In this document: piece by piece, positions 7,929 to 15,143 of the stretch
Numbering within the stretch: position 1 is the stretch's first letter
Layout of the letters: each line of letters starts with the position of its first letter
NCBI GenBank assembly: GCA_049325415.1
Contig: JBMOLL010000038.1
Coordinates: 1-15,144 of the forward strand
Source of the DNA: JBMOLL01 sp049325415
GTDB lineage: Bacteria > Bacteroidota > Bacteroidia > Bacteroidales > GCA-2748055
Length of the DNA: 15,144 bases
Reading direction: 5' to 3'
Translations under genes and position numbers: made by a program
Notes under the pieces: model-generated
What the model saw: only the letters and a program-made list of their open reading frames with translations
Told to the model about the DNA's origin: nothing
Databases searched by the model: none

Positions 7929-7934
7929 AGGAGG
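7929..7934 (+). promoter_or_regulatory. Strong Shine-Dalgarno sequence of infC
   Basis: AGGAGG is a perfect anti-16S match, with 8 nt (ACCAAGCC) between it and the AUA codon at 7943. No other gene in this window has a comparable site: the thrS, rpmI, rplT, dapB and lepB starts show only weak purine stretches, as is usual in Bacteroidota. It decides the infC start. Confidence 0.8.
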
Positions 7935-7942
7935 ACCAAGCC

Positions 7943-8506
7943 ATAGCCGGACCAGTTAACTACCGTAATCCCCGGGGAGATAACAAAGACCAGTTATCCT
8001 ACAGAATCAATCAGCAGATCAGGGCCAGGATGGTCAGGGTCGTTGGTGAAAACATTGAGAATCCCGGTGTATACCCTTTAGCTGAAGCTTTAAAAATAGC
8101 AGACAGTCTCGATCTGGATCTGGTTGAGATCTCCCCCACTGCTGATCCCCCCGTATGTCGGGTGACGGATTATCAGAAGTTTCTTTATCAGCAAAAGAAG
8201 AAACAGAAGGAGATCAAAGCCAAAACCACCAAGGTGATCCTGAAAGAGATCCGGTTCGGTCCGAATACAGATGAGCATGATTACAACTTCAAATTGAAGC
8301 ATGCTCAGAAATTCCTCGAAGAGGGTGCCAAGGTCAAGGCCTTTGTGTTTTTCAAGGGAAGGACCATCCTCTACAAGGAAAAAGGTGAGATCCTGCTGCT
8401 TCGTTTCGCACAGGACCTGGAAGAAGTTGGCAAGGTAGAACAACTTCCGAAACTGGAGGGGAAAAGAATGACGATGTTCATCTCTCCGAAACTGAAGAAA
8501 AAGTAG
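7943..8506 (+). CDS. infC: Translation initiation factor IF-3 (AUA start)
   Basis: 187 aa if read from the AUA at 7943. IF3 binds the 30S subunit, prevents early 50S joining and checks start codon and initiator tRNA. The N-terminal domain shows YRINQQIRA (residues 20-28) and PPVCRVTDYQKF; the C-terminal domain begins near KEIRFGPNTDEHDYNFKLKHA and ends with a lysine-rich tail. The first ATG in frame (8030, Met30) would remove the conserved RIN-x2-IRA segment, so it cannot be the true start. Between the upstream stop (7928-7930) and that segment the only start-like codon is AUA at 7943, placed 8 nt after AGGAGG. Known infC genes use rare starts (AUU in E. coli) so that IF3 represses its own translation; the same control is inferred here. 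rpmI follows after 28 bp. Confidence 0.93.
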   Translation: MAGPVNYRNPRGDNKDQLSYRINQQIRARMVRVVGENIENPGVYPLAEALKIADSLDLDLVEISPTADPPVCRVTDYQKFLYQQKKKQKEIKAKTTKVILKEIRFGPNTDEHDYNFKLKHAQKFLEEGAKVKAFVFFKGRTILYKEKGEILLLRFAQDLEEVGKVEQLPKLEGKRMTMFISPKLKKK

Positions 8507-8534
8507 TGTTGTTATAAGATAAATTGTTGGAAGA

Positions 8535-8732
8535 ATGCCAAAAATGAAGACGAATCCCGGTGCAAAGAAGAGATTCACTTTGACCGGAACAGGAAAGATC
8601 AAAAGGAAACATGCCTTCAAAAGTCACATCCTGACCAAGAAGTCGAAAAAGCGCAAGAGAAATCTGACCTATTTTGGTGAGGTTAACAAAACCGACCAGG
8701 AGAACATCAAGAAGCTTCTTGCTCTTAAATAG
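8535..8732 (+). CDS. rpmI: 50S ribosomal protein L35
   Basis: 65 aa, the expected size, very basic. It begins MPKMKTNPGAKKRF and contains the family signature TGTGKIKRKHAFKSH followed by ILTKKSKKRKR. L35 is a small component of the large ribosomal subunit. It lies 28 bp after infC and 91 bp before rplT, in the usual order, with no own promoter visible. Confidence 0.97.
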   Translation: MPKMKTNPGAKKRFTLTGTGKIKRKHAFKSHILTKKSKKRKRNLTYFGEVNKTDQENIKKLLALK

Positions 8733-8823
8733 TCTTTTGATCCAACAGGTAATCACAGTATTAACCAGAATGTGCTGCCAATAAGATTCGAAAAGAACGC
8801 GTACATTCAAAAAATGAAAGAAA

Positions 8824-9168
8824 ATGCCAAGATCAGTTAACACGGTAGCCTCCCGTCAGAGAAGGAAAAAGGTCCTCAAGCAGACGAAAGGATATTTCGG
8901 AAGAAGGAAAAACGTCTGGACCGTAGCAAAAAACGCCTATGAGAAAGGACTCTCATACGCATATGCCGACAGAAGGAAAAAGAAAGCCAATTTCAGGGCT
9001 GTCTGGATCCAGCGTATCAATGCTGAAGTAAGGAAATATGACATGTCATATTCCGAGTTCATGGGTAAACTGCATAAAGCAGGGATCGACATTAACCGCA
9101 AGGTACTGGCCGATCTCGCCCTGAATGAGCCGGAAACATTTAAGTCAATTGTTGAAAAGGTAAAATAA
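8824..9168 (+). CDS. rplT: 50S ribosomal protein L20
   Basis: 114 aa, typical length. The N-terminal basic extension (MPRSVNTVASRQRRKKVLKQ) and the block KGYFGRRKNVWTVAKNAYEK are diagnostic, followed by the globular rRNA-binding domain with WIQRINAEVR and GIDINRKVLADLA. L20 is an early assembly protein of the 50S subunit and in other bacteria represses its own operon by binding its mRNA. The 91-bp spacer before it (8733-8823) is the longest gap inside the operon; I see no convincing L20-binding fold or promoter there. A strong terminator starts 17 bp after the stop. Confidence 0.97.
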   Translation: MPRSVNTVASRQRRKKVLKQTKGYFGRRKNVWTVAKNAYEKGLSYAYADRRKKKANFRAVWIQRINAEVRKYDMSYSEFMGKLHKAGIDINRKVLADLALNEPETFKSIVEKVK

Positions 9169-9184
9169 CACAACACTACTGCAT

Positions 9185-9223
9185 AAAAGAGGCTGCCAGT
9201 TAAGGTGGCCTCTTTTGTTTTTT
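9185..9223 (+). terminator. Rho-independent terminator of the thrS-rplT operon
   Basis: AAAAGAGGC and GCCTCTTTT form a 9-bp stem around a 14-nt loop, followed by GTTTTTT. It is 16 bp downstream of the rplT stop. Confidence 0.9.
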
Positions 9224-9246
9224 ATCTGAATTATCCTTTACTTTTG
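9214..9246 (+). promoter_or_regulatory. Bacteroidota-type promoter of the dapB operon
   Basis: TACTTTTG at 9239-9246 is an exact TAnnTTTG match. A TTTG at 9214-9217 is the candidate -33 element, 21 nt upstream, overlapping the T tract of the preceding terminator. The start would fall near 9251, about 19 nt before the dapB ATG. Confidence 0.58.
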
Positions 9247-9269
9247 TAATTGAACCAGATCATCAGACT

Positions 9270-10001
9270 ATGAAAATTGCCCTCATCGGATATGGGAAGA
9301 TGGGCCACGAAATTGAAGCCGCCGGGCTGAAGCGGGGACATACTTTTCCTTTGATCATCGATATTGACAACCAGGCTGAACTTACGCCGGAAAATTTAAG
9401 GAAAGCCGATGTGGCGGTTGACTTTTCCCATCCTGCCTCGGCTGCCGGCCACATGCTTCTTTGTTTCGATGCAGGTGTTCCAGTAGTAACCGGGACAACC
9501 GGATGGAACGCTCTGGAAAAAGAAATGACTGAAGCCTGCCGGAAAAAAGAGGGTGCACTATTTTATGCCTCCAATTACAGTGTCGGCGTCAATATCCTGT
9601 TTGCGGTGAACCGGTATCTCGCAGAATTGATGCATGGATTCGGAGATTACCAGGTTTCTATCAGGGAGGTACACCACACGCAAAAACTGGATGCACCAAG
9701 CGGAACGGCCATTTCCCTGGCACAGCAGATCATCGGCAAGTCCGGGTCGCTGAAGGGATGGAAAATTGCCGGTTCAGAGGGACCTGGCGACATACCTGTG
9801 GAAGCCGTACGCGAAGGTGAAGTAACGGGCGACCATACTATTACCTGGGATTCCCCGATCGATACCCTGTATATCGGCCATCATGCCAAATCAAGAAAAG
9901 GCTTTGCCCTCGGAGCAGTACTTGCGGCTGAATTCCTGGCCGATAAAAAGGGTGTATTTACCATGGACGACCTGATGAATCTTACCTTAGAAAAGCAATA
10001 A
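9270..10001 (+). CDS. dapB: 4-hydroxy-tetrahydrodipicolinate reductase
   Basis: 243 aa, typical for the Bacteroidota enzyme. It reduces the dihydrodipicolinate precursor with NAD(P)H in the lysine and diaminopimelate pathway. The N-terminal Rossmann fold starts with IGYGKMG (residues 6-12). The C-terminal domain carries the signature EVHHTQKLDAPSGTA; His135/His136 and Lys139 match the catalytic His and Lys of E. coli DapB. VTGTTGW (73-79) and YASNYSVGVN (99-108) are further conserved cofactor and substrate loops. It is the first gene of an operon with two lepB genes and a WbqC-like gene: the first lepB starts 3 nt after its stop. Confidence 0.97.
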   Translation: MKIALIGYGKMGHEIEAAGLKRGHTFPLIIDIDNQAELTPENLRKADVAVDFSHPASAAGHMLLCFDAGVPVVTGTTGWNALEKEMTEACRKKEGALFYASNYSVGVNILFAVNRYLAELMHGFGDYQVSIREVHHTQKLDAPSGTAISLAQQIIGKSGSLKGWKIAGSEGPGDIPVEAVREGEVTGDHTITWDSPIDTLYIGHHAKSRKGFALGAVLAAEFLADKKGVFTMDDLMNLTLEKQ

Positions 10002-10004
10002 GTC

Positions 10005-11324
10005 TTGAAGATCAGCCTGAAGAATCTTATTGCCGGGACCCTGGCCATCCTCAGCTGGACCCTCTTTATTTTCTGGACCGAAGCCTGGTGGTTTCTGTTG
10101 GTGAACCTGCTGATCGCCGACCTGTTTTTTACACGCTTTATCTACAGGCTGTTTAATCTGATTTTCAAAGCTCCGGCCCTCAGAAAGGCCATCGACTGGC
10201 TGCTTATGCTGGTAGCAGCGATACTGATCACAGCAGCAATAAAAATACTGGCTTTTGAGGCTTACATCATCCCCTCACCCTCCATGGAGGAAACCCTTTT
10301 AACAGGGGATTATATTTTTGTAAGCAAACTTGCCTACGGCCCCCGTTTGCCCAACACACCGCTTTCGCTGCCCTTCCTTCACAATCAGTTCCCCTCCGGG
10401 AAAAAAAGCTATTCCGAAGATCTTCTCATGCCCTATAAACGACTCAAGGGGCACTCCTCCGTGGGCAGAAATGATGTGCTTGTTTTTAATTTCCCTGAAG
10501 GAGATACGATGTTCACCGATTATCCCCGTCAGAATTACTATTCCTATGTCAGACAGTACGGCCGGGAATATATCCTTTCCCAGTTTCGGATCTCGACCCA
10601 CCCGGTCGACCGGAGGGAAAACTATATCAAGCGCTGCATTGCCCTGCCCGGTGATTCGGTCCGCATTATTGAAGGAACTGTTTATGTAAATCATGATGAG
10701 GTGCCTGACCTGCCATCCCAGAAACACAAATACTACATCACAACCAACGGAGAGCCCCTTCCGGAAAACTACCTGGATTCGTTAAAAATTCCTAAAACCG
10801 AAGTTTTTTATAATCCGGTAAACTCCCTCCACGTTATCAATCTGAGCAATGCCCAGGCAGAAAAGATTACCGGCGGACCCGGTGTAAGAAGCATAAAACG
10901 CTTTGTTGAACCTCTGCTGTCTTTTCAGAACATGGACATTTTTCCCCATGTGGAATGGTACCACTGGACGGCTGATAATTACGGCCCGGTGTGGGTGCCC
11001 GGTAAAGACCTGACGGTAAAGCTGGATCTTGACAATCTCCCGGTTTACCGCAGGGCTATAGAAGTTTATGAACATAACACCGTGGAAGTAATCGCGAACA
11101 GGATTTATATCAACGGAGAGGAGACACGACGATATACCTTCAAAATGGATTACTATTTTGTCATGGGAGACAACCGGCATAATTCCGCCGATTCACGATA
11201 CTGGGGCTTCGTACCGGAAGATCACCTGCTGGGCAAAGCCGTGCTGATCTGGTATTCTTCCGATCCCGAACAGCCAATCTTCGGCGGTATAAGAAAAGAA
11301 CGTATCTTTAAGCTCATAAAATAA
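10005..11324 (+). CDS. lepB: Type I signal peptidase, first copy
   Basis: 439 aa, longer than E. coli LepB (324). It removes signal peptides from exported proteins at the outer face of the inner membrane. Hydrophobic segments at about 8-50 and 66-84 anchor it. The catalytic Ser93 is in PSPSMEETL and Lys209 in ENYIKRCIALPGD, with the conserved GDNRHNSADSRYWGFVP from 388. The extra length lies between Ser and Lys and between Lys and the GDNRH box, as in other Bacteroidota signal peptidases. The start is a TTG three nt after the dapB stop; the next in-frame Met (68) would remove the first membrane segments, which the second copy also has, so TTG is preferred. It is in the same frame as dapB. Confidence 0.93.
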   Translation: MKISLKNLIAGTLAILSWTLFIFWTEAWWFLLVNLLIADLFFTRFIYRLFNLIFKAPALRKAIDWLLMLVAAILITAAIKILAFEAYIIPSPSMEETLLTGDYIFVSKLAYGPRLPNTPLSLPFLHNQFPSGKKSYSEDLLMPYKRLKGHSSVGRNDVLVFNFPEGDTMFTDYPRQNYYSYVRQYGREYILSQFRISTHPVDRRENYIKRCIALPGDSVRIIEGTVYVNHDEVPDLPSQKHKYYITTNGEPLPENYLDSLKIPKTEVFYNPVNSLHVINLSNAQAEKITGGPGVRSIKRFVEPLLSFQNMDIFPHVEWYHWTADNYGPVWVPGKDLTVKLDLDNLPVYRRAIEVYEHNTVEVIANRIYINGEETRRYTFKMDYYFVMGDNRHNSADSRYWGFVPEDHLLGKAVLIWYSSDPEQPIFGGIRKERIFKLIK

Positions 11325-11330
11325 AGTATA

Positions 11331-12743
11331 ATGAAAACGGATTTCCTGAAGAACAAGTATTTCAAATTCGGCGTAATCGCCTTCCTTTATATCCTTTTTG
11401 TAATCTGGCTCCGCAACTACTGGTACCTGTTCGGACTTGGCATCATTTTCGACTTCTACGTTACCCGAAAGGTGAACTGGACCTTCTGGAAGAAGCGTGG
11501 AGTAAAAAATCACCCCGTTGTCGAATGGATTGATGCCCTGATATTTGCCGTAGTAGCTGTTTCCCTGATCAACATTTTCATTTTCCAGAATTACAAGATC
11601 CCCACTCCTTCCATGGAGGGTACATTGCTGGTAGGAGACCATCTGTATGTCAGCAAAACAGCCTACGGGCCGAGAACACCCGAGACGCCACTGGCCATTC
11701 CCTTTATACCCAACACTTTGTTTAACAAGAAGACCTATCTGGAGTGGATCAGCCTGCCATATAAAAGGCTAAAGGGTTTTTCGAAAGTAAAAAGAGATGA
11801 TATCGTCGTCTTTAATTTTCCCAATTCCGATACAGTCGCGCTTGAAAAATCGGACCACCGGATCTATGCCAAAGGTAACTTTGATTACTTCGACCTGGTT
11901 CAGGATGAAGCCTACAGCCTGATGGAGAGGGATAAAGAGGTGAATAACCGCAACCTGCCCTTCGCGGTTTATGAAGACTACGCAAGGAAACAGATCCATA
12001 AGCTTTATGATATTGAAACCCGTCCTGTCGACCGCCGTGACAACTACATTAAAAGGTGCGTGGCCATTCCGGGGGATGTCCTTGAAGTCGTCGATAACAA
12101 TGTTATTGTTAACGGAAAGCCTCAACCGGAGTTTGAAGGTATTCAGCGCTTTTACCGGGTCAAGACCAATGGTACCCCTATCAATCCCAAAACACTTCAG
12201 AAAATGGGTATTGAAATGAACCGGGCCGATGTCAGGAATAATCCGAACTACACCATACCCATCACCAAAGGTAATGCAGAAATCCTGAGGACCCTGCCGG
12301 GTGTACTCAGCGTGGAAGCCCTTCAGGCTTTCAGCCCGGGTTATTACGACAGGGACATCTTCCCGCACAGTCCGCAATATTCCTGGAATATGGAATATTA
12401 TGGCCCCATTACGGTCCCGTCGAGAGGACAAACCGTTGAACTTACAATGGATAACCTCCCACTGTATAAAAAGATTATCGGCACCTACGAAGGGAATAAG
12501 CTCAGGGTTGCCGACAGTACCATTTATATCAACGATGAGCCGGCCGGCAGTTACACCTTCAAGATGGACTATTACTTCATGATGGGCGACAACCGCCACA
12601 GTTCGGCCGATTCGCGATTCTGGGGTTTTGTTCCCGAAGACCATATCATTGGCAAACCCAAAGTTGTCTGGTTAAGTGTAGATAAGGAATATGGAGGAAT
12701 CCGCTGGAACCGGTTCTTTAAGATCGTCAGAGCCGACCGTTAA
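11331..12743 (+). CDS. lepB: Type I signal peptidase, second copy
   Basis: 470 aa, a tandem paralogue of the preceding gene, starting 6 bp after it. Membrane segments lie at about 12-45 and 66-86. Catalytic Ser94 is in PTPSMEGTL and Lys241 in DNYIKRCVAIPGD; the GDNRHSSADSRFWGFVP box starts at 419. Shared blocks with copy one include YVSK-AYGPR, LPYKRLKG and YTFKMDYYF-MGDNRH, but the regions between Ser and Lys and after Lys have diverged. Both copies keep the full catalytic set, so both should be active, perhaps on different substrates. The 3' end overlaps the longest reading frame of the next gene by 53 bp. Confidence 0.94.
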   Translation: MKTDFLKNKYFKFGVIAFLYILFVIWLRNYWYLFGLGIIFDFYVTRKVNWTFWKKRGVKNHPVVEWIDALIFAVVAVSLINIFIFQNYKIPTPSMEGTLLVGDHLYVSKTAYGPRTPETPLAIPFIPNTLFNKKTYLEWISLPYKRLKGFSKVKRDDIVVFNFPNSDTVALEKSDHRIYAKGNFDYFDLVQDEAYSLMERDKEVNNRNLPFAVYEDYARKQIHKLYDIETRPVDRRDNYIKRCVAIPGDVLEVVDNNVIVNGKPQPEFEGIQRFYRVKTNGTPINPKTLQKMGIEMNRADVRNNPNYTIPITKGNAEILRTLPGVLSVEALQAFSPGYYDRDIFPHSPQYSWNMEYYGPITVPSRGQTVELTMDNLPLYKKIIGTYEGNKLRVADSTIYINDEPAGSYTFKMDYYFMMGDNRHSSADSRFWGFVPEDHIIGKPKVVWLSVDKEYGGIRWNRFFKIVRADR

Positions 12744-13380
12744 TTCCGGATGTCCTCTGCTGCCTTGTTTTTACCTGCCGCCGCTGGTCTATTTTTCAGT
12801 TCTGTCGGGTAAAAGCAGGGCACAACTCGAAGTTCACGAGAATTACAGCAAGCAGACTTACCGGAACAGGACGCTGATCCTCGGGGCCAACGGACCACTG
12901 GTTCTGAGTATCCCGGTTGTAAAGATCAGCGGGAAGAAACAGCTGATGAAGGATGTTTGCATTGACTATTCCACCCCCTGGCAGAAACTGCACTGGAAAG
13001 GAATAGAATCAGCCTATGCCGGCTCCCCCTTTTTCGAATACTACAGAGATGATTTCGAACCTTTCTACCGGAAAAGAAAGAAGTATCTGGCCGACCTGAA
13101 CGAAGCCATCCTGAACACCGTTCTGAAGCTTATCGGGTTTGAGCTTGAGCTTGTCCGGAGTTTGAAGTACCAGCCCGGCGCTTCTGAAGAGGATCTGCGT
13201 TCATGCATTAGTCCGAAAAAAGATATTTCCACGCATAATCCCTGGTTCCACTCCCTCGTTTACCACCAGGTCTTTCAGGACAGAACCGGATTTATTCCTG
13301 ACCTCGGAATACTTGACCTGTTGTTTAATGAAGGTCCCCATGCCCCCGAAATTATTAAAAAAACAAAAGCCGGGCTTTGA
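12691..13380 (+). CDS. WbqC-like family protein, start uncertain
   Basis: At most 229 aa. The block HENYSKQTYRNRTLILGANG, followed by PLVLSIPVVK and WQKLHWKGIESAYAGSPFFEYY, is typical of the WbqC-like family (PF08889), whose biochemical role is unknown to me. Family members usually begin a few residues before YLPPxxYFS, which here is at residues 28-36. The only ATG in this frame is at 12691, inside lepB, and would add an unusual 20-residue head. An ATG at 12750, better placed after the lepB stop, is in another frame and stops after 20 codons. A one-base shift near the T5 run (12769-12773) would join it to YLPPLVYFS. So the 5' end may hold a frameshift, a rare start, or the overlapping ATG. 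The last codons form part of the downstream terminator. Confidence 0.82.
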   Translation: MEESAGTGSLRSSEPTVNSGCPLLPCFYLPPLVYFSVLSGKSRAQLEVHENYSKQTYRNRTLILGANGPLVLSIPVVKISGKKQLMKDVCIDYSTPWQKLHWKGIESAYAGSPFFEYYRDDFEPFYRKRKKYLADLNEAILNTVLKLIGFELELVRSLKYQPGASEEDLRSCISPKKDISTHNPWFHSLVYHQVFQDRTGFIPDLGILDLLFNEGPHAPEIIKKTKAGL

Positions 13381-13397
13381 ATTTAAAACCCGGCTTT
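13366..13397. terminator. Bidirectional terminator between convergent genes
   Basis: AAAGCCGGG and CCCGGCTTT form a 9-bp stem with a 14-nt loop containing the wbqC-like stop codon (13378-13380). On the plus strand TTTATTTAT follows. On the minus strand TTTTGTTTTTTT follows, a stronger tail, so it should also end the FadL-like gene, whose stop lies 17 bp away. Confidence 0.88.
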
Positions 13398-13414
13398 ATT
13401 TATGTGCCGTGACT

Positions 13415-14866
13415 TCAGAATCTGACCCCCAGCGTCATCAGTACGTTTCCTGAAGTATATTTATTTTGTGCTACCTCATACACACCGGGAGCTTTGGTAT
13501 ACAGACCATAAATTTCATTACGGGTCTTATGCTGGTAACTCAAATCAATAAAGACATTGTTTTTTCGGTAACCGATCCCGAATGCCGGCGTTACGAAAGG
13601 CCCGGTAAGTTCCTGGTTCCGGTACGGACTCATAAAGCTCTGAACTCCGGCCCTCAGGTAAAGGCTGCTGAATCTTACTTCACCGCCCAGCTTCAGGTTA
13701 TGAACAGCCCGGTAGTCTGAACCAATGGCATCGTTCTCATCCAGGTAAGCATAGGTGGAGCTTCTCATGTAGGCGGTCCGGTAATCAACATATTCATAAT
13801 CAAGGGAGACGAGACCCACTTTCCCCAGTATGATTGCGGCACTGGCCGTAGCCCGCAAAGGAGTCCTCAGTCTATAGAATTCCTCGCCAAAAGGCGAATA
13901 AACGACCTTATTGTCAATCCCGCTACCGGCATCCCAGTAGGAAGCCATATCCGTTTCCTTTTGTTCGGTCAGAGAGTAGAAGGTTGGCAGGTGTAGGGAT
14001 ACCCCCAGCCGAAGCATCTGAACCGGCCGGATAATTGCTCCGATCTTGAAATTCACCCCGCTTCCCCTGGTAGAATTAAATTCTCTGAAACGAAAGCTCT
14101 GAAAATCCACAATATGATCATCGAGATCGGTCTCGTAATGGGCAATACTTTCATTATAACGCACCGACTGCAATCCGAGGCTTGCACCGACATACAGGAA
14201 ATCGCTGAAATTCAGCGCCGTTGAAAATGAGTATTCCCCAAGGTAACCCGAGGTTTCCACCTGTCGGACCTGTTGCTCCCCATATCCGCTTTCCGCAATA
14301 TTATTCCAGTATTCACCCCTGTCCGTATCATAGGGGATCAGGTAGGATTCAAAACCCAGACCCTCGTAAAAGGGATCGAGATTGTCGGGATTATTATTGG
14401 CATAAAGGGTCAGATCATCAAGAAAGGAGTTGTTATTATTTATGCCTCTCATACTGACCAGCGACGAAAAATTGGCCAGAGTATTATAGCCGAAGCCAAA
14501 GTTTATCCCTACCAGGCCTTGCTCACGACCGGTCCTGGTTGCAGCAACATACCCCAGACTTGCAAAATTGAAATCGTAACTGGTACTGGTATTGTGATTT
14601 TCAAGGTAATCCGATTCTGACCTGACCTGCAACAGGGAAGGTGTAAGCTCGAATTCTGAACTTCTGTACACAGCCAGTCCGGCTGGATTGAACGATACAG
14701 CGGAAAAATCCCCGCCTATGGCTCCCATGGCACCTCCCATTCCCATAAAACGGGCAGTTCCAACGGGCGTGTACATTGAGTATCTGAGTGCCTCTGTCTG
14801 ATCCTGCGCTTGCAGGCAGGAGGAATACACCAACAGGACTGAGGCTATTATAGCAATCCTTTTCAT
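13415..14866 (-). CDS. FadL/TodX-like outer-membrane beta-barrel protein
   Basis: 483 aa. A signal peptide covers about residues 1-20 (ending LQA). Next comes the family hallmark: ARFMGMGGAMGAIGGD (38-53), a glycine-rich hatch, and FNPAGLAVYR with NPAG at 60-63. The rest is a run of alternating amphipathic strands with many aromatic residues, ending LMTLGVRF, where the terminal Phe is typical of Bam-inserted barrels. FadL-type proteins carry hydrophobic molecules across the outer membrane; the ligand here cannot be told. Cys17 follows Y-S-S, a poor lipobox, so I do not call it a lipoprotein. It converges on the wbqC-like gene, and its upstream region holds the terminator of the next minus-strand gene. 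No clear promoter is seen. Confidence 0.87.
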   Translation of the reverse strand: MKRIAIIASVLLVYSSCLQAQDQTEALRYSMYTPVGTARFMGMGGAMGAIGGDFSAVSFNPAGLAVYRSSEFELTPSLLQVRSESDYLENHNTSTSYDFNFASLGYVAATRTGREQGLVGINFGFGYNTLANFSSLVSMRGINNNNSFLDDLTLYANNNPDNLDPFYEGLGFESYLIPYDTDRGEYWNNIAESGYGEQQVRQVETSGYLGEYSFSTALNFSDFLYVGASLGLQSVRYNESIAHYETDLDDHIVDFQSFRFREFNSTRGSGVNFKIGAIIRPVQMLRLGVSLHLPTFYSLTEQKETDMASYWDAGSGIDNKVVYSPFGEEFYRLRTPLRATASAAIILGKVGLVSLDYEYVDYRTAYMRSSTYAYLDENDAIGSDYRAVHNLKLGGEVRFSSLYLRAGVQSFMSPYRNQELTGPFVTPAFGIGYRKNNVFIDLSYQHKTRNEIYGLYTKAPGVYEVAQNKYTSGNVLMTLGVRF

Positions 14867-14893
14867 AGCTGAGAAATATTTAATGGATAAATA

Positions 14894-14919
14894 ATGGCAG
14901 ACCTGGAACGGTCTGCCAT
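14894..14919 (-). terminator. Probable terminator of the serine-rich repeat gene
   Basis: ATGGCAGACC and GGTCTGCCAT form a perfect 10-bp stem with a 6-nt loop, 11 bp past the stop of the minus-strand serine-rich gene. The tail on the minus strand (TATTTAT) is only moderately T-rich. It lies in the upstream region of the FadL-like gene. Confidence 0.65.
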
Positions 14920-14930
14920 CATTCTAAACT

Positions 14931-15143
14931 TTATCTGGATCCCCGGGAAGCACCCGAAGAACTTGAGGAAGAGCGGCTGGGAGCACTGTAGGAACTACCA
15001 CCACTGCTGCTGCTACGGCTGGGAGCACTGTAGGAACTTCCGCCACTGCTGCTGCTCCGGCTGGGAGTGCTGTATGAACTTCCACTGCTGCTGCTCCGGC
15101 TGGGCGTGCTATAAGTGTTTCCACTGCTGCTGCTCCGGCTGGG
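14931..15143 (-). CDS. C-terminus of a serine-rich repeat protein (partial)
   Basis: Seventy C-terminal residues are visible before a TAA; the gene continues beyond the window. The sequence is a repeated motif PSRSSSSG(G)SSYS(A/T), four full copies and a final degenerate one, ending SSSSGASRGSR. The composition is about half serine with regularly spaced arginine and tyrosine, low complexity, and likely disordered. No domain can be named from this part. Similar Ser/Arg-rich tails occur on Bacteroidota envelope proteins, from memory. The reading frame was chosen because it is the one open through all repeats; the other frame that stays open for about 66 codons gives an Ala/Val-rich shadow without family features. 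Confidence 0.7.
   Translation of the reverse strand, partial: PSRSSSSGNTYSTPSRSSSSGSSYSTPSRSSSSGGSSYSAPSRSSSSGGSSYSAPSRSSSSSSGASRGSR

Noticed and set aside
8030..8506. infC starting at the first ATG (158 aa)
   Set aside because: It would remove the conserved RIN-x2-IRA N-terminus and ignore the AGGAGG at 7929.
11769..12644. Long minus-strand open frame (291 codons) opposite the second lepB, and similar ones opposite ygiQ, thrS and dpp
   Set aside because: They are antisense to well-recognised genes, with no domain signature or start context; they follow from codon bias of the real gene.
14924..15124. Ala/Val-rich minus-strand frame over the minisatellite
   Set aside because: It is an alternate frame of the Ser-rich repeat; it stops at an in-frame TAG upstream and has no plausible start or domain.
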